From Flectonema sp. DT1601 (Eukaryota > Euglenozoa > Diplonemea > Diplonemida > Diplonemidae), in contig OZ025808.1 in assembly GCA_964019425.1 (NCBI GenBank), positions 186,001 through 250,000 of the forward strand: a stretch of DNA of 64,000 nt, given 5' to 3'. The position numbers and the translations under genes were made by a program. The notes below the pieces were generated by a model that saw nothing but the letters and a program-made list of their open reading frames with translations, was not told the origin of the DNA and did no database searches. Shown in pieces: positions 22,429-36,712 of this stretch (position 1 is the stretch's first letter; each line of letters begins with the position of its first letter).

Positions 22429-25031
22429 TCATAGATGTAGCTCAGCGGGTGAGACCGTATCCAGCTAAGTAAAAACAATAATATCACATACTGATTGATA
22501 CGAGACCTTCACAGCGGTGGGTAAATGCCCAGGTAATGGAGGATGTCTCCTTGTAGCTTCCAGTTCTTCTGGTGAGGGTGCCTGTTGTTTGTTGATTTTC
22601 TCAAATAGAATGTTTCAAACACAGATTAAACATTCTAATCCAGTAACTCATCCTCATTGTAAACTCTGATATAAAATAAACATACTCGATATGGTTTCGC
22701 GAAACTACTGCTGACTGTTTGAGATGTATCAACTCTACGAGAGCTAGGTGTTGGGTGACGAGTATTGCCGTAGGTTTCAATATTATCATAAACAGGTCTG
22801 GATAACGATCTTCGAGTGATGTCTTCAAGATCAGATCTCCAGTCTGGTCGTGAATCAAATTGTTGACCAGCAGATGGTCTCATCACCGTATCTGATGAAT
22901 GATTATTTACATTTCTATCATACTCACGTCTATCATACATATCAACAGTTTTAAACTTTCTCGGAGTCAGTGTTGGTGTTGGCTCTCCCTGATAGCTATG
23001 TAAACTAACAGGAGGTGCAGGGAATTCTCTGTATTGATCAGTAACTCTACTTTCAAGAGTCCCACCTCTACGAGATGTCATTGTGTTACCAGATATTCCG
23101 TAGTCATCAATTATTTGACTAATATTCCACTTTGAAGTCGGAACATGAACAGCCTCTTGTACAATTGGTGAAAGATCACGAGACCGACCAACCCCCGGTA
23201 ATGTTTCTCTTCGCTGAGGACTAACATACTTTCTTTGACTAAGAACATCATCCAATGGAAGTGGATGTTGTTGTAATTGTGTTACAGGTGAAGGTACAAT
23301 ATCTTGAGATGGGTAAGCCCTATTCACTGCATCTATTAATAAGGACACTGCCTGTGTATTCGATGACAGGGGTAACTGCCTTAAGTCTTTCAAAGCTGAC
23401 ACAGCAGCTCTCTCTAACTGACCAACTGACTGCAATGGTGCATTATATCCCCCTACATCACCATCTACTAGATAATTATCATATTCTGAAGGTACTGTGA
23501 GAGGCTTTACTTGTTCTCTAAGTGAATGTCTGACGACAGTGTCAGATATGTTTGAATGTTGTGGAGAATAAATTGCTACAGGTTCTATCTTGTCAATAAC
23601 AGGAGCATCAATTGGTGAAAGTCCCCTCGATTGAGTATCTGTTTGCCTCCGTTGGTCTTCAAGTTGTTCTTGAAGAGCACTAATCTCTTCAATTTGTTTT
23701 TCCGATCGAAGAGCAACAGCAGTTCTGTTATTCGATGCCTCATCTGCAAGCTGCTGAAGCATTTCATTCTTCCGAAGTAAGTCAGTCCGCTCTCGTCGAA
23801 GGGCCTCTTCCTTACCGATGCTGGTGTCGAGGGATGCCCTCGCGTCCGCCAGTTCGCTATTTGATGATTCCAACTCGTCCATTTTGCGTCGAGATTCCTC
23901 CTCCAGGTCTTCAACAGCTCTTTGAAGTCTACTAATTTCATTCACTTGGTTAATCCGCCTTCGATTATCGAGTTCTTTCCTCGCTGCTCTAGTCCTTGCC
24001 ATCGCTTGAATTCGCATTGCCGCGTTCCCTGCTTTTTCGGATGCTAGTCGTTTGTTTTCTGTGGTACGCTTTGCAGTTACTACTCGTTGAGCCTTTTGTA
24101 TTGTCATGGCTGCTTTTTCTTCCTCTTCTCCAAATGATGGTCTTTGACTGCTTCGGTTGTTGACGGCACTTTTCAACTGATGCTGCAGGCGGGTGATGTT
24201 GTTTTTACTTTCATCCAAATCCTCCTCAAGTTTACAACATCTGTTTATTGACATGTCCCTCTCTTCTTGTAGTTCACGGATAATAATTTCAGCCTGAGTG
24301 TAGCATTGTTGGAGTCTCTCACGCTCTCTTTCACCAGCAATTTGGTCAACTCGAAGCTCATCACGCTCTGTGCATGCCTTGCGAAGAGTAGGTTGAAGTT
24401 CCTGTTTGTATGCGAATAGCTCAGATGTTGCTCGTTGTGCTCTCTCTTCGAACTCTGCTCGTTCATCTTCTAATTGTTGTAATTCTCGTATGTGATCATC
24501 CATGATTTCACTCTTTTCTTTACGAAGACTTCTCAGTTGTGCAAAATTTGCATCTGCTTCTTCACGCAAGTGTTTACATGTTCTAACCTTGTCTTCGAGT
24601 CTTTCTTGTTGGAGATCATAATCTGATTGGAGGCTGTGAAGCTTTGACTGAAGTGAATCTATGCGAAGTTGTTGTGAGGATTGACTCGTATCGGAGGCGT
24701 TTGCTTTGTGTGTATATTGTTCCTTTTCAGATAGTAGACGAGCGTTTTCTGATTTTTCCCAGTTGTATTTTTCACGGTACTCAGACAGTTCAACATCGAT
24801 CGAAGCAAGCCTTGAAGACATGTCATCGATCTGTTCTTGTGAAGTCTGAGAAGCAGTTCTCGCAGTGTCAGCATCGCATTTAGCAACTCCCAGTTGTTCT
24901 TGCAGTTCTGCGATTGTTTCTTCTCTCCTTTCTAGTTTACTTCTCAACAGGTCTACTTCTCCTAGTAGTATGGTCCTTTCATGAGCGACTTTTTCTAATC
25001 CCTTATTCACTTCACTATCGAGGTCGTCCAT
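22429..25031 (-). CDS. IQ-motif coiled-coil protein
   Basis: A protein of about 823 aa, coded by exons 25031-22686, 22581-22492 and probably 22464-22429. Residues 1-290 are a near-continuous coiled coil. About 305-355 hold two IQ-like calmodulin-binding motifs (EKAAMTIQKAQRVVTAKR and NAAMRIQAMARTRAARK). About 355-460 are coiled coil again, and the rest is Ser/Pro/Arg-rich and probably disordered. Intron 1 (104 bases, GTATGT to CAACAG) joins KPYR to APSPEELEATRRHPPLPG. The second intron, as modelled, is only 27 bases (GTATGT to CTTAG) and gives the end LDTVSPAELHL. That end is uncertain: the GTATGT donor at 22491 could instead join to the duplicated unit at 22258, giving HRSPSSDSL. A calmodulin-regulated cytoskeletal or centrosomal scaffold is inferred. 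Confidence 0.8.
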
Positions 25032-25387
25032 TCTCTTTTTACATGTACCGAACTATTTATTATTGTGGTTGGACATTACCTCACCTGATTTGAGAAGTAA
25101 CAATTCAGTTAAAGTAATTCTGATGATTATATCATTCGCAAAAAAAAACACGAATAAACCTGAGAGAGAGAAATAAAATTAAATAAATACCAACTGATAA
25201 AGTCACTAAAAAAGACAACCGAAACACTACTTAGTAGTCTTAGAGAAAAAGACTTCTTGGGAAGGGGAGAGTTTCAAAGTACAAAATAGAGGAGGGAATG
25301 AATATAGGAAGATAAAAAGAACATACAGCACGAGAGCAGTAGGTATAGGAACTTTTCCATGGGGAGCATGCACTGCTTTTATTCGGT

Positions 25388-25541
25388 AGTTTCATTCTTT
25401 TTTTTTTTTTGCTTCGGTTGTTTGTGTGTTTGTTATTCTTTCCTTGTATTCTCGCGGTTTTTTCTTTTTTTTTCTTTTTTTTTCTTTTTTTTTTTTTTTT
25501 TTTTTCTTTTTTTTTCTTTTTTTTTCTTTTTTTTTTCTTGC
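25388..25541 (+). repeat. Polypyrimidine tract (T8-10 C units)
   Basis: A strongly pyrimidine-only stretch in which runs of eight to ten T alternate with single C, ending at TTTTTTCTTGC. On the minus strand it is a homopurine tract about 360 bases upstream of the IQ/coiled-coil gene, at the edge between the desert and the gene cluster. Such tracts can form triplexes or act as polypyrimidine signals; no function is shown. Confidence 0.8.
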
Positions 25542-25664
25542 ATACTTTTCAACTTTCAAGAGGTTGAGAGTTGTAAGTATAGCAGAAGTTATTCATAGAA
25601 TAAATAAATAATCAAAAGCAATTAATAAATCGTAAGGAACATCAAACAAAAATAACGATTGGTT

Positions 25665-26076
25665 CGCAAGCAGGACCCAGAGCGCTGAGATTGTTTGCAC
25701 AGCTTCGGTTGAAATAATCGACTCCCAGCTGTCCATTCGAACTTATAAGTGAAAGCAAAAAAATGAAAGAAATGTAGAGGGAGAGATTAAATTTAAAAAA
25801 AAAAAAAAAAAATTCTCTTTTTTTCAATTCGATATATAAAGCCTTTCTTAATGAAATAATTAAGGTGTCAAATGCCGCTATACCACCAAAAAAAAAAAAA
25901 AAAACCGGTTCACCCCAAGCATTGTTATCCTCTCGGGGCTTACCAAAATGCGTTAAAATACGAAATACCACAAAACTTGGGCAACACGAATAATTATGCC
26001 AGTCAGCAAGAAATAAAATCAAAGGGAAGCTCAGATGAGACAGTCCGTTTAAGGTATAAATCCCGGACCTAAGTAA
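25665..26076 (+). repeat. Dispersed repeat, copy B
   Basis: Diverged copy of the element at 5195-5635, in the same orientation. It keeps CCCAGCTGTCCA, CTTTCTTAATGAAATAAT, GTTCACCCCAAGCATTG, GGGGCTTACC and AAGCTCAGATGAGA in order. Its internal A run is 18 bases. The right end, near ATAAATCCCGGACCTAA, may hold a degenerate promoter-box or stem segment. A 190-codon minus-strand frame crosses it, but that frame is Phe-rich and not credible. Confidence 0.75.
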
Positions 26077-27076
26077 AAGATGGCAGCAACACCAACAAGG
26101 TGAAACGCGCTTATCTTTTTTATAACAAAAAAAAAGAAGAAGAAGAAGAAGAATAATAAATGAAGGATGTTTGTCTTTCTTTTCGTTTAACTGAATTGGA
26201 TAGTGACAGCTCATACGCCAAAAACAACTAAAAACACACAGACGCCAAAGGCGAATGGAGGAATGCGAAAAAAAAAAAAAAAAAAAGGTCAGAAATGATC
26301 AAGACCACTTTCTGATTAGAATGAAGTGCTTAATATAGTTCGTGATTTACTCGATTCGAGAAAGGCAACTGACAAACACCAACTAGTGTAGTAGAGTGGT
26401 TTATTCTTGTTAGTTTGCTTCGTATTTCTTAATAACGAATAAAAAAGAAAAAAAGAGAAAAATATTTTAAATAAAATGTCACTAAGCATGAAAATGGTTT
26501 TGCGGAATCTAAATTTTACTTCACTGCCTGGTTTCTTCCAAAAAAAAAGGTTCGTTTTTTTTTTTTTTAATATATGCATGGGCTTAGGTGTTTAGTTTTT
26601 TTTTTTTTTTTTTTTTTTTAAATCCTTTTTTTTTGTTTCCCTCTAAAATTTATTTTATCGCCAATATTCCTTTATGTCGCAAGTACACAAGTTCTTGCAA
26701 GTCACACTCTCTGAAAAACAGTAGGATTTGCAAAATGATTTTCTTTGACAAGAAAATCTCCCCATGCTTAACGCAAGAAACACTGCATGCTTTAGCAAGC
26801 TAATGTTAATGCCACCACGTAATCACTTTTTTTTTTTTTTTTTAATTACTTTCGTTTTTTTTTTTTTTTTTTAAAAAAAAGGGATCTGAAAATTAGTTTT
26901 ATACAAATTCGGGGAAAGTCAAGATGACGGAAAAGTCAGTACGAGCCGTGAGACTTCTCACTAGCAAGACCACACTAATCCGAATTAGTAATGACTCATC
27001 GAAAATTACAGGTTTTAATACGTTGCTAAAGCTCTCTTCTTTTGCTTTAACAACGAAAAAATTGTATAAAAAAAGA

Positions 27077-27078
<2 letters not shown>

Positions 27079-27116
<38 letters not shown>
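27079..27116 (+). repeat. Poly(A) run, about 35 bases
   Basis: One of the longest homopolymers in the window, within the gene desert. Its length is likely to be unstable and poorly resolved by sequencing. Confidence 0.9.
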
Positions 27117-27117
<1 letters not shown>

Positions 27118-28402
27118 CAGTAGATTACATGGAGACGAACATCCTTGACAAAAGACATGTCGCGAGTCTGAGTTAAAAAAAGAACAAAAAAAAAGAACCC
27201 GAAACGCAGAAAAAAAAAAAAAAAAAAGAAAAAGAACTTCGATGAGAGCGACTGTAGACATAAAGTGTATATTTTCTTTTTAAAAAAAAATATGTTGTTT
27301 TAAAAAGCAATGCTACTGCACCCAAGTCGAAGCCTGTAAGCGAACTGAGGTAGGGAAACAAAAGAGAAATCTTGTAAGCAAGTCGAAAAAAACGATAAGA
27401 TTGCGAGGTATGATGATGTTCTACTACAGCAAGGGGTACCCCCCCTAGAAACAGAGTATTTATCAGACAATCTACAACTCCATTTAAATTATGAGTTGTA
27501 AAAAAAAAAAAAAAAAAAAAAAACATATCGCCTACTGCTGGACAGCAAAACCAGCAATAATGAGAAGGGAAAGGAACGTACCCAATGCTCATAGCAAAAG
27601 AAAGGGTCCTTAAGCCTATGTACTCGGTTAGGCAAGATCAGGATGAGGACCTTACTAGCCCTTTGTGATTAATTGCGTGAATGGATGAAAACAAAATATG
27701 CATAATCAATGCAGGTTTAGTTGTCCTGATCGGAATAAAGAAAAAAAAATAATAACTTGCTTAAGATTAACGTGTGTGAAACATTACAGAGCGAATAGAC
27801 TTAACACTTTTCCAAAGAACAAGTCAAGGATAGAACCATCAGCACATTGCTTGTGAAGCACTGAGACAAGAATACAATGCAACCAGACATAGCTATAAGG
27901 TGAAGAAAAATAAATGAAAAGTAAAAGGCAAACAATTAATTTAATTTTTTTCGTTTGTGCACGAAACCGTTAACCGACTTAACTACTAAAAGTTAAAGGA
28001 GGTTTACGTGGTGTTGCCAACATTCTTTTTCGTACAATACGTATTTAAAAAAATTGATTTGATTCGTTTTTAGGGAATCCTGAAGGCGCAAAAGTTCATG
28101 ATTTGCATAACCACAGTCTGTTTACCAAAACAACTACGATAAATACTCTCCAAAGACTATTTAGCAAAGTTTTGATGAAAAACAAAATCAAAATCAACTA
28201 AAAAAAAAAAAAAAAAAAATACAACAACAACAACAACAAAAAAAGGAAAACTCCGTGAGACAGAAAAAGTTGTCCAGAGAGAGAACGTATAACCAACAAA
28301 ACGAGAGGCAAGACTATTCTCTGATTAATAAAGGGTGAGGGCAAAATGTATATCAAATCATCCCCGACACAAATAAGATAAAATTATTTTATTTTAGAGG
28401 GA

Positions 28403-28433
<31 letters not shown>

Positions 28434-31400
28434 ACAGGGAGGTGATCATCTGTCTTCTGAGCCGCAAAAAATAATAACCAGAAAGTATCAAGTGGAGTAA
28501 GATAGAATAAGAAGGAATTAGACACAACGAATTTAAACAGTTCTGAAGAGGATTAGCGATTATTTCATTTTACACTGGTAGCTTGTAGATATACGCCTTC
28601 GTAAAGTAAGCTACAGTTTGATGCTGAAATCATTTCGTAAAAAAAATAACTCTTTTTTTTTTTTTTATTTATTTTTTTTTTTTATTTATTTTTATCGAAG
28701 TCAGAGTATTGCAGCTCCAGCAAAAAAAAATCTCACGAAGTTCGCTGTTGAGAAGTAATAGAGACCTTACTTGAATTAATTGCTTCTATGTTTCCTTGAA
28801 ACTTTCGTCATGCAGTTCCTGCTAAGCAATAACAACTAATCAGGACGAAAGAAACAAGAATGGATTTAAAAAATAAGTGTTGCTACTCTTTTGCAATACA
28901 GGACAACTGAAACTGCCCAAGCGCTGGCAACCGAATCGAAGAACATAAGTAGGAAGGAAAAGACAAACAAAAATTTAAAAAAAAAAGTTTTAAAAAAATT
29001 AATAGATTTACGTTTAAAAATTTGTTATTTTCATACGAAATTGTTATTTATTTATTTATTTATTTTTTTTTTTCGTCGAATTGACTGTATTATTTAAATA
29101 TTTAAAAAAAAAAAAATATATGAAAAAATAGAAAATATGGTGTGGTATTGTAAGTCTGTTTCTTTAGTTTTTTTATTTATTTTTCCTTAAAAAATCTGAA
29201 ATTGTGGTTAAACTGTATGTTGCTTAGTGACTATTTTATTAAAACAAAAAAAAATAATAATAAGAAAGACAATGTTAAAAAAAACAAACCAATCGGAAAG
29301 CTGCAAGAGAGAAGCTAATAAAATGCAAGGAAACTATCTAACGCGGAGGTCCTGCAAAACAAAGTAGGCACTCCGAACAGGGGATTGAAATGAACGCCAG
29401 GATCATAAAATCAAAAGTCACGTGTGCACATTCAAATATAGAATGTTAAGCCATCGCAGTGTCTTTTTTTTTCTTTTTTTTTTTTTACTAGCTTTAAGTT
29501 TTTTTTTTTTCAATTTTCAAATAGAATAGAATTAACAGAAGAAAAGAAGCAAAGAGGAAAAAAAAAGAAGCAAAAATAAAAATTTTAAAAAAAAAAAAAG
29601 GTGAAGGGTATCTGTTGAAGCATGCTCGACGATATAAATAAGTGCAATCTTTGTATCACAATTTACCAATGTAAACATTGAGACAGAGACTAACGACAAT
29701 GTTAGATACAAATAAAATTCTGCGAATGTCCTAAAAGACTCTACATTATATATATGGAGAATAATTAAATGTTTGAGCATATGAAGGGAGGGGTTTTTAC
29801 TAAAGGATAAAAAGAATTTAAAAAAAAAAAGTAGATTTCAACAGAAATGAGAGTTTTGATCTACCGTATTCATTCAATTAGTTTTTTCTTTTTTTTTCTT
29901 TTTTTCTTTTTTTTTTAAGATGGGACGTTCTATTCTTTTTTTTTTTTTTTTTTCGTTTCTTTCATTTATTCTTTTCAACATAGACGGAAAATAATTCAAA
30001 AAAAAAAAAAAAACTTTTGTACTTATCAAATTCTAACCTTCACATAGCCTACCAAATGACTATAAAGTTTAAGGGTTGGGGTAATTGGGATACTTTTTTT
30101 AATTCTTTCTAATGCGCCATACATTCTAAACAAAAAAAAAATCACTCTTCCTGAATGCAGTTTTAACAAGCGGAGAGACGCAAATAATTTAATTCAATTT
30201 ATTTTCTTTTTTTTTTTTTCATTGAAAACAGGTTCTGGGAGAGGGAGAACCAAAAAAAAAAGTAAAACAGTAAACAAATAAATCTCATTTTCAACAGAGA
30301 TAACTTTTACACAATCACAATTAATTTCCAAAACAACACTAAGGTAGGTAAGAAGAAGAGGAGGGGGAAAACATGTCAAGAAAGAAAATTTTTGGGAGAA
30401 AATAAAATAAAAAATCCATATTAAACCAGAACAATGAACGAAAAAGTGATAATTTTTTTTTTCTTTTTTTCAATAAAACAAAATAACTTTTTTTTCACGG
30501 CTACACTTTTGGCGTGAACCGGAATAACCATATAAATTAGTGAATAGAGCTTTATGTGCGTAGTATCCGTGCCATAGGATGAACACCTCTCGGATCGGAT
30601 ACAAAAACAAAAAGAATTATTATTATTATTATTTAAAGAGAACGACTCACGCAGTATGAGGACTTCTTTGATAGGGGAAACAACAACACAAAAAAAAAAA
30701 AAAAAAAAAAAAAAAATTAGAGCTGTACACGAAAACTGTGAAAACCCACTTGGAATATATATAACTCAAGCAAGTTTCTATTTTAGATCTAAAAACAGAT
30801 TCAAGATCTGTGTTGTCACAGCATATTTGACATTTTCATAGAGGAACCCCCTCCTTCGATGGAGATTTGTGTCCGTCCATAAAAATGCAACATTAGAATC
30901 AAAAAAAATACCTTTTTGCATTTTTTCCTACCCCCGCTTTTCCGATATATCGATACCACTTGTCAAATTGCGAACAACTTCACTTCGTTCTGTAGGGCTG
31001 AAGAATCCAATGACTAATAAAATTACAATATTCTACCAGCAGTCAAAGACGCCTGCAGTACAACTTTCACGGGGTAGAGTAGAAGAAGAGAGCCAGTCAC
31101 GTGCAATGACCTGATATACAGTAAGTCACTAGTTGGATATGAACCGAAGAGAATCGAGTCACCCCTCCGGGGATCTCGATTGCAGTATTACTGCTAACAA
31201 AGAACATACTGTAGTGATGCTGCTGAAGAGGTGGTATTGGTGAGGGGTTTTTTTTTTTTTTCTTTTTAAAAAAAAAAAGATATTCAAAAAAGGCAAAATA
31301 TTGTGACTCCCTCTCAGTACGAACAATATTACAAGAAGACAGGCAGGGGTGAATTAGAGCATTCGAAATCTGAGCAATCAGAAATCTCGAAGGGATTACT

Positions 31401-32808
31401 AAAACAACACCCACAACTCTGTGAAAAACTTCCAATTGAATACGTGTGTCGAGGAAAAGAAGCCAAAAACAGAAAAGAAAAAAACATGTATCAAACGTAT
31501 ACGACATCCAACACTTAGAAAAGAAGGGAGGAATGACAATGTGAATTTTCGTTTTTTTTTTTTTTTTTTTGTTGTTTTTTTTTTTTGGGTAATAAATGCC
31601 AGCATCCTGATACGCCCACTGACACACAACTCTACAAAAGAGAGTGTCTGCCTCAAGCCCATCTCATACAAACTGACAGCTATGTCAAAAATATAAAAAA
31701 GAATTGCCTATCTCATTGTCGGATTATCCACCAGAAGGATCACCACGTAACATGTCAATATCATTTCTTATTGATTAATTGCGTTATAAACGGAAGAAAT
31801 GAAAGGGGAAAAAAAGAAACAGATTATCTGTTTTCTCCTCTTTCTACGAGATCGAGACAACATAAGCTACAATAGAATTTTTTTTCTTTTTTTAAAATAG
31901 TAACTATTGTATTGAAATTGATGTTGGTTGCTTTGAATATTGTTGTGAACATAAAGTTAGCTGAGCGCTACTACTACGATCCGACAGGGGACATGTCACG
32001 GTCTTAGGATATTACATCTAAGAACGTAGTTTTTCGAGAACTAGACAAATCAAATCTTTTCTATTTAGATTTGGTGAGAAGACTAATCTTCCCACACCAA
32101 TAAGAGACGCTAATTAGTTAATTAATTACCACCTTTCTACAAAGAGAACTTGACAATTGAGTGAAATAATTATATTTCATCTTTTCTATGAGATCAGAAA
32201 GTGGACAGATCCAATAATATACAAAAGAAATCTACACCCCCGATAAAGAAGTTAGTTAATTGAAAAAAGGAAGAATACAGATTCGATCGCTATTAACCCG
32301 GTGGACAGGTTGCTCACAAACAGAGCGAATTTTCGATAATTTATTAAGAGAGCTTATTACATAACAAGGAGGTATAATTCATGGAAGTACCATAAAAACC
32401 TTTTTTTTTTTTTTTTTTCTACAAGAGTGGACAGGTCACTGGCTAACAATTACAAAACATGTCAACCAAAAACAGGATGGATATATAAAGACATATCAGT
32501 GTGGATACAAACAACGTTTTCTCAGGTGTCAAGCACTTGACATGTTGTTGATGTGAATTATTAACAATAATGTTACTTCACGACGAAGTGGATGCACCTC
32601 ATCAACCGTGACGCAAAGCCGACACTCAAAAAAAAAACTAAAAATAAATAACAACAAAAGGAATATCAATTCTACAAGGGCACCACATTTAATTATTGAT
32701 TACTACAGCCCTGACAGCGGATGCATCTTGTCCTGCTATGAGCGTGCAATAAATATGCCTTTCTTGAAGAAGAACCCAGGGATTGGATGAACAATAATAC
32801 AACAAAAC

Positions 32809-32841
<33 letters not shown>

Positions 32842-33045
32842 CTTAGTAAGTTCACCATATGCTGCTTTTGCAGACCTATGGCAAGAGTGAAATGTCGGGG
32901 GAGTCCAAAAAAAAACTGATTTTAAAAAAAAAAAAAACGAATGATATAATAAAAACAAATAATAACTTAAATACGGTGTAATCGCCTTTAACCATTGCAA
33001 CACAGACGTAACTTTTTAACAAAACGATACAGAAACTATAAATAT

Positions 33046-33081
<36 letters not shown>

Positions 33082-36000
33082 CATAAAAAATTAATCGAGA
33101 GAAGTCAAGCTCTGGCTCAAACACCAACTTGGACATCACTGTAGTACAAATTTTTTTTTTTTTTTTTTTGCGTTGCATTAACAAATATAAAAACAAGTAA
33201 TAAAAAAAGAAGAAAAAAAGGGGACGAAAACAGCACCATACGACAAAGCGCGATAATTACGATTTCCGGAAATGTCTCCTGGATTACAATAACCATCCTG
33301 AGATCACTCCGAGATTTTATTCAGAGTTGAAAACAATTTTTTTTTTATTATTTTTTTTTTTATTTTTTTTGTTTACAATAATTACCACGACGGAAACTTC
33401 CGATCGCTTTTGATTGAAAACAGCCACTTATACAAAAAAAAAAAAAAAAAAAAAAACTCAAATACCGGGAAAATAAAATGTAAATTAAATGTGCCCAAGA
33501 GAATTAAAAAAAGGCTACCGAGATACTTAAGAAAAAAAGAATGAATGCGATAAAGTAGCATATTCGAGCAAAATAACGTAAAAATGACTAAAGCAAATAA
33601 AAACGTTGCTGATTATAGATTGCTGAGAGCATACGAATTCTTTTAGCCAAAAGACAATAAAAATAGGGAGAAAGAAAAAAGAAATAAGGAAAGGGAAAAT
33701 CAACAAAACAAAAAAGCATCTTTGGCTCCTTTACTGCAGCAAGAGCAATTTTGGGCCTACGTATACTCTAAGGCTTGGGAAGGAAAAAAAAAAAAAAAAA
33801 GAAAATAATGACAATACGCTATGCTGGAATACTTTACCGAAAAATACAGTACTAGGATGAAATCATGACATTCTTATTTTTAAGCATCACGTTTACTGTC
33901 ATTATAGCACATATAAACATCATAGCACATTAGATTGCAAAGTTTGCATAAGATGTGTAAGATGTGGCATAACAAAAGGTTTCTTTGACATGTGGAAAAA
34001 AAAAAAAAAATGGGGAAAATTAAAAAAAATAAAAAATAAAAAAAAACAAGGGGGATTGGAAATAACTGATTTGCAACACTACGAATTTCTGTTTTTTTTT
34101 CTTTGTGTTTTGAAATTTTTTTACATTTCTGTTTTCTTCGTTATATTTTTTTTTCTTTTTTTGTACAATTTAGAGAGGGAAAAAAAAGGAGATTTTCTTT
34201 TTTATTATTTTCTTTTTTTTCTTTTCCCTCAACTGGATATTCGATTGTGTTTCTTTTTACCTTTTTTTTTTTTGTTTCCCCCTTCTTCTAAAAGAAAAAA
34301 AGGAAGAAACACTTTGATTATCTGAGAGAAGCTCAGCATCCAAGGGGTTCGCCAACACGACAAACCTCTAAAGGGAAAAAAAAAAAAAAAAAATTGGGTT
34401 TTCTCAAGATTTCATGTGTGACAGCTATTTGAAAGCTGGTTGTTGTCTCACACAATTATTATTATTATCAATTCATTTCCAGGACTTCATGGTTCACAAA
34501 AAACCAAATAAGAAGTCTGTTTCTGTATGCCAGAGTGAATAAACAGCATAGGGGCATTTTGATTCTTCGCAGGGCAAGAGTAATAGTTTGTAGGATATAG
34601 CCACTTTAGTGACCACCCTTGCCCAGAGAGAAATATAAAAAAAAGAGGGAAAAGCAGATTTTTTTTTGCTTTTTCCCCTATTTTCCTTAAACTCGTACAA
34701 GTTCCTTGTTACAGTAAAAAAGAAATAGGAGGGAAAAGTAGGCTAACAAGAAAATTATTCTTTTTTTTTTTTTTTTTTTTGAAATCACTAAGTCAAAGTC
34801 GGACATCAACCGCTTTATATCCGCTGCAAAGTGTCACTCGATAGTTTTTTTTTTTTTTTTTTTTTTTGTGACGCAGTTTTATTACGAGTTAAGTCCGAAC
34901 TTACTTTTTTATACAACCATCCCTTAATCATGATAACCGGTCTGGTCGACAGATCTACGATTGGTGTGTGGATTGTTATTTCGCAGATGGTATCTACTAG
35001 GATGTAGATTACATTGACTCGCAAAAAAGGAAGGGGAGAGGACCGAAATAAGCAGCACATTTAGAACTGCATCGCTGTAGCAGAAGTCATCGCATTAAGA
35101 TTTAATTTTCCTTCTTCTTCTTTTTTTTTTTTTTTTTTTTTTTTTCTTTTTTTTATCATTTTCATCTCGAAGTCATGTTTTACGAGCGAAAATAGAATTG
35201 TGGCAACGTAATGTTTACATCCTTTTTTTTTTTTTTTCTTTATAGGATTGTTTCCGGTTGCGCACAAACAAAAAAAGCGAATCACTTACTTCTGAACGAA
35301 CATGGCCACCAGTTTTTCATACCTGCAAAAGCACAAAAGAAAAAAAGAAAGAAAAAAAAGAGATCAAAGGGGGAACAAAGTCTGTCGAAAAAAATAAATC
35401 TAACCACACAAATAAGTAACTATTTTCCAACATAAAAAACACAGAAGTGGACTGGAAAAAATAAGTCAGTGAGTACATATTTTAAATTTCTTTTTCATTG
35501 TATCAAAACTACTATGATATGACGCAATTCCATTTGCATTGAATCAGTGATGAGGCTAAACCGTAGAAATAAAAAGAACGACGTCAACTTTTTTCAAAAA
35601 ATTATTAATTTATCTTAAAGATTCTTCAAAAATAATAGAATAAATTTAAAAAAAAAAAGAAATTTTGCTATGTATAAAAAATCTTTTGCATGTCACGGCT
35701 TCCACCGTGGACTACACTAATATTAATCATTTTCATAGTGAGGTTTTATTACCAAGAGTCTTTATTGATCGAGATGTAAAAAAAAATCATCTCACGCAGA
35801 CTCAACGATAGCTTGAAGTGGCCATCTAAGGTGGTCTTGTAACAAACAACAAATAGGAAGTTGATGTTAAATTGTCACAGAAATATGTCAGAATCTTATT
35901 TAAAAAAAAATAATAAATAAAAAAATAAATTACTGTTTACACATACTGCTATCCTTTATGAAAAACGTTTCGCTGTGGGTAATAACCAGGGAGAGAGTTA

Positions 36001-36561
36001 AGCATCAACAACTTCAACGTTGTCTGAAAACCTTTCGCGACAAGAAGGAAGACAACATCCCAATGGGAAACAGAAGTGACAAAAAAAGAAAAGCATGATC
36101 AACAAGAACCGTGTTTGGGGTTGGTTATTTATTTTATTTATTTTTTTTTTTTTTTAAATAAAAATTTAATTATGACATGTAAAGTGAGGTTATCTTTGAC
36201 GTGGCTTTTTAGCTGAACTGAAATCATATTAAAAACTAACTCGTAGTTATAAAATTTTTTTTTTATATTTTTTTTTTATAAAAAAAAAATAGCTACAATA
36301 AACACTCACCAGCATACAAAGGTAGCATTCATAAAGTAGCCTTTTTACGTCACCTACAACGTTGTTGAATCGGAGACAGCATTTGAAGTATTAATGAACA
36401 GATTCCAGAGTTTATGTGACAATTTTATTAAGTTAACAGACGACAGCTTTTCCAGCTGGTCGCAATTTATGTTGGCATGAATGAATTAAAGAAACCCTAA
36501 TTAGTTAGTTGAACCCATATGCCAGTCAGGCTGAGAGACGTGCTTCTCAGAGTTTTCTTTT

Positions 36562-36712
36562 ATTCACACAATAACTTCGGCTCGGGGGGGTTGTATGTTC
36601 GATTTTGTAAAAATTACAACTGTGTTGTATCATAAAAACATAAAGATAATTTAACATTAGTTTTAAATACAGTGACTAAGGGATTCACACAATAACTTCG
36701 GCTCGGGGGGGG
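36562..36712 (+). repeat. Pair of 29-base direct repeats 121 bases apart
   Basis: The sequence ATTCACACAATAACTTCGG, followed by CTCGGGGGGG, occurs at 36562 and again at 36683. The intervening bases differ from the flanks. Exact conservation of a GC-rich block in an AT-rich desert suggests a recent duplication or a conserved site. Confidence 0.85.

Noticed and set aside
22429-22464. tRNA-like D-arm TAGCTCAGCGGGTGAGA
   Set aside because: No anticodon or T-arm follows; on the other strand it reads as the last exon of the IQ/coiled-coil gene.
25642-26214. A 190-codon minus-strand frame
   Set aside because: It crosses dispersed repeat copy B and is made of Phe and Leu strings from A/T runs.
31120-31200. 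Minus-strand tRNA-like sequence with GGTTCATATCC
   Set aside because: A B-box match alone; no cloverleaf could be folded.
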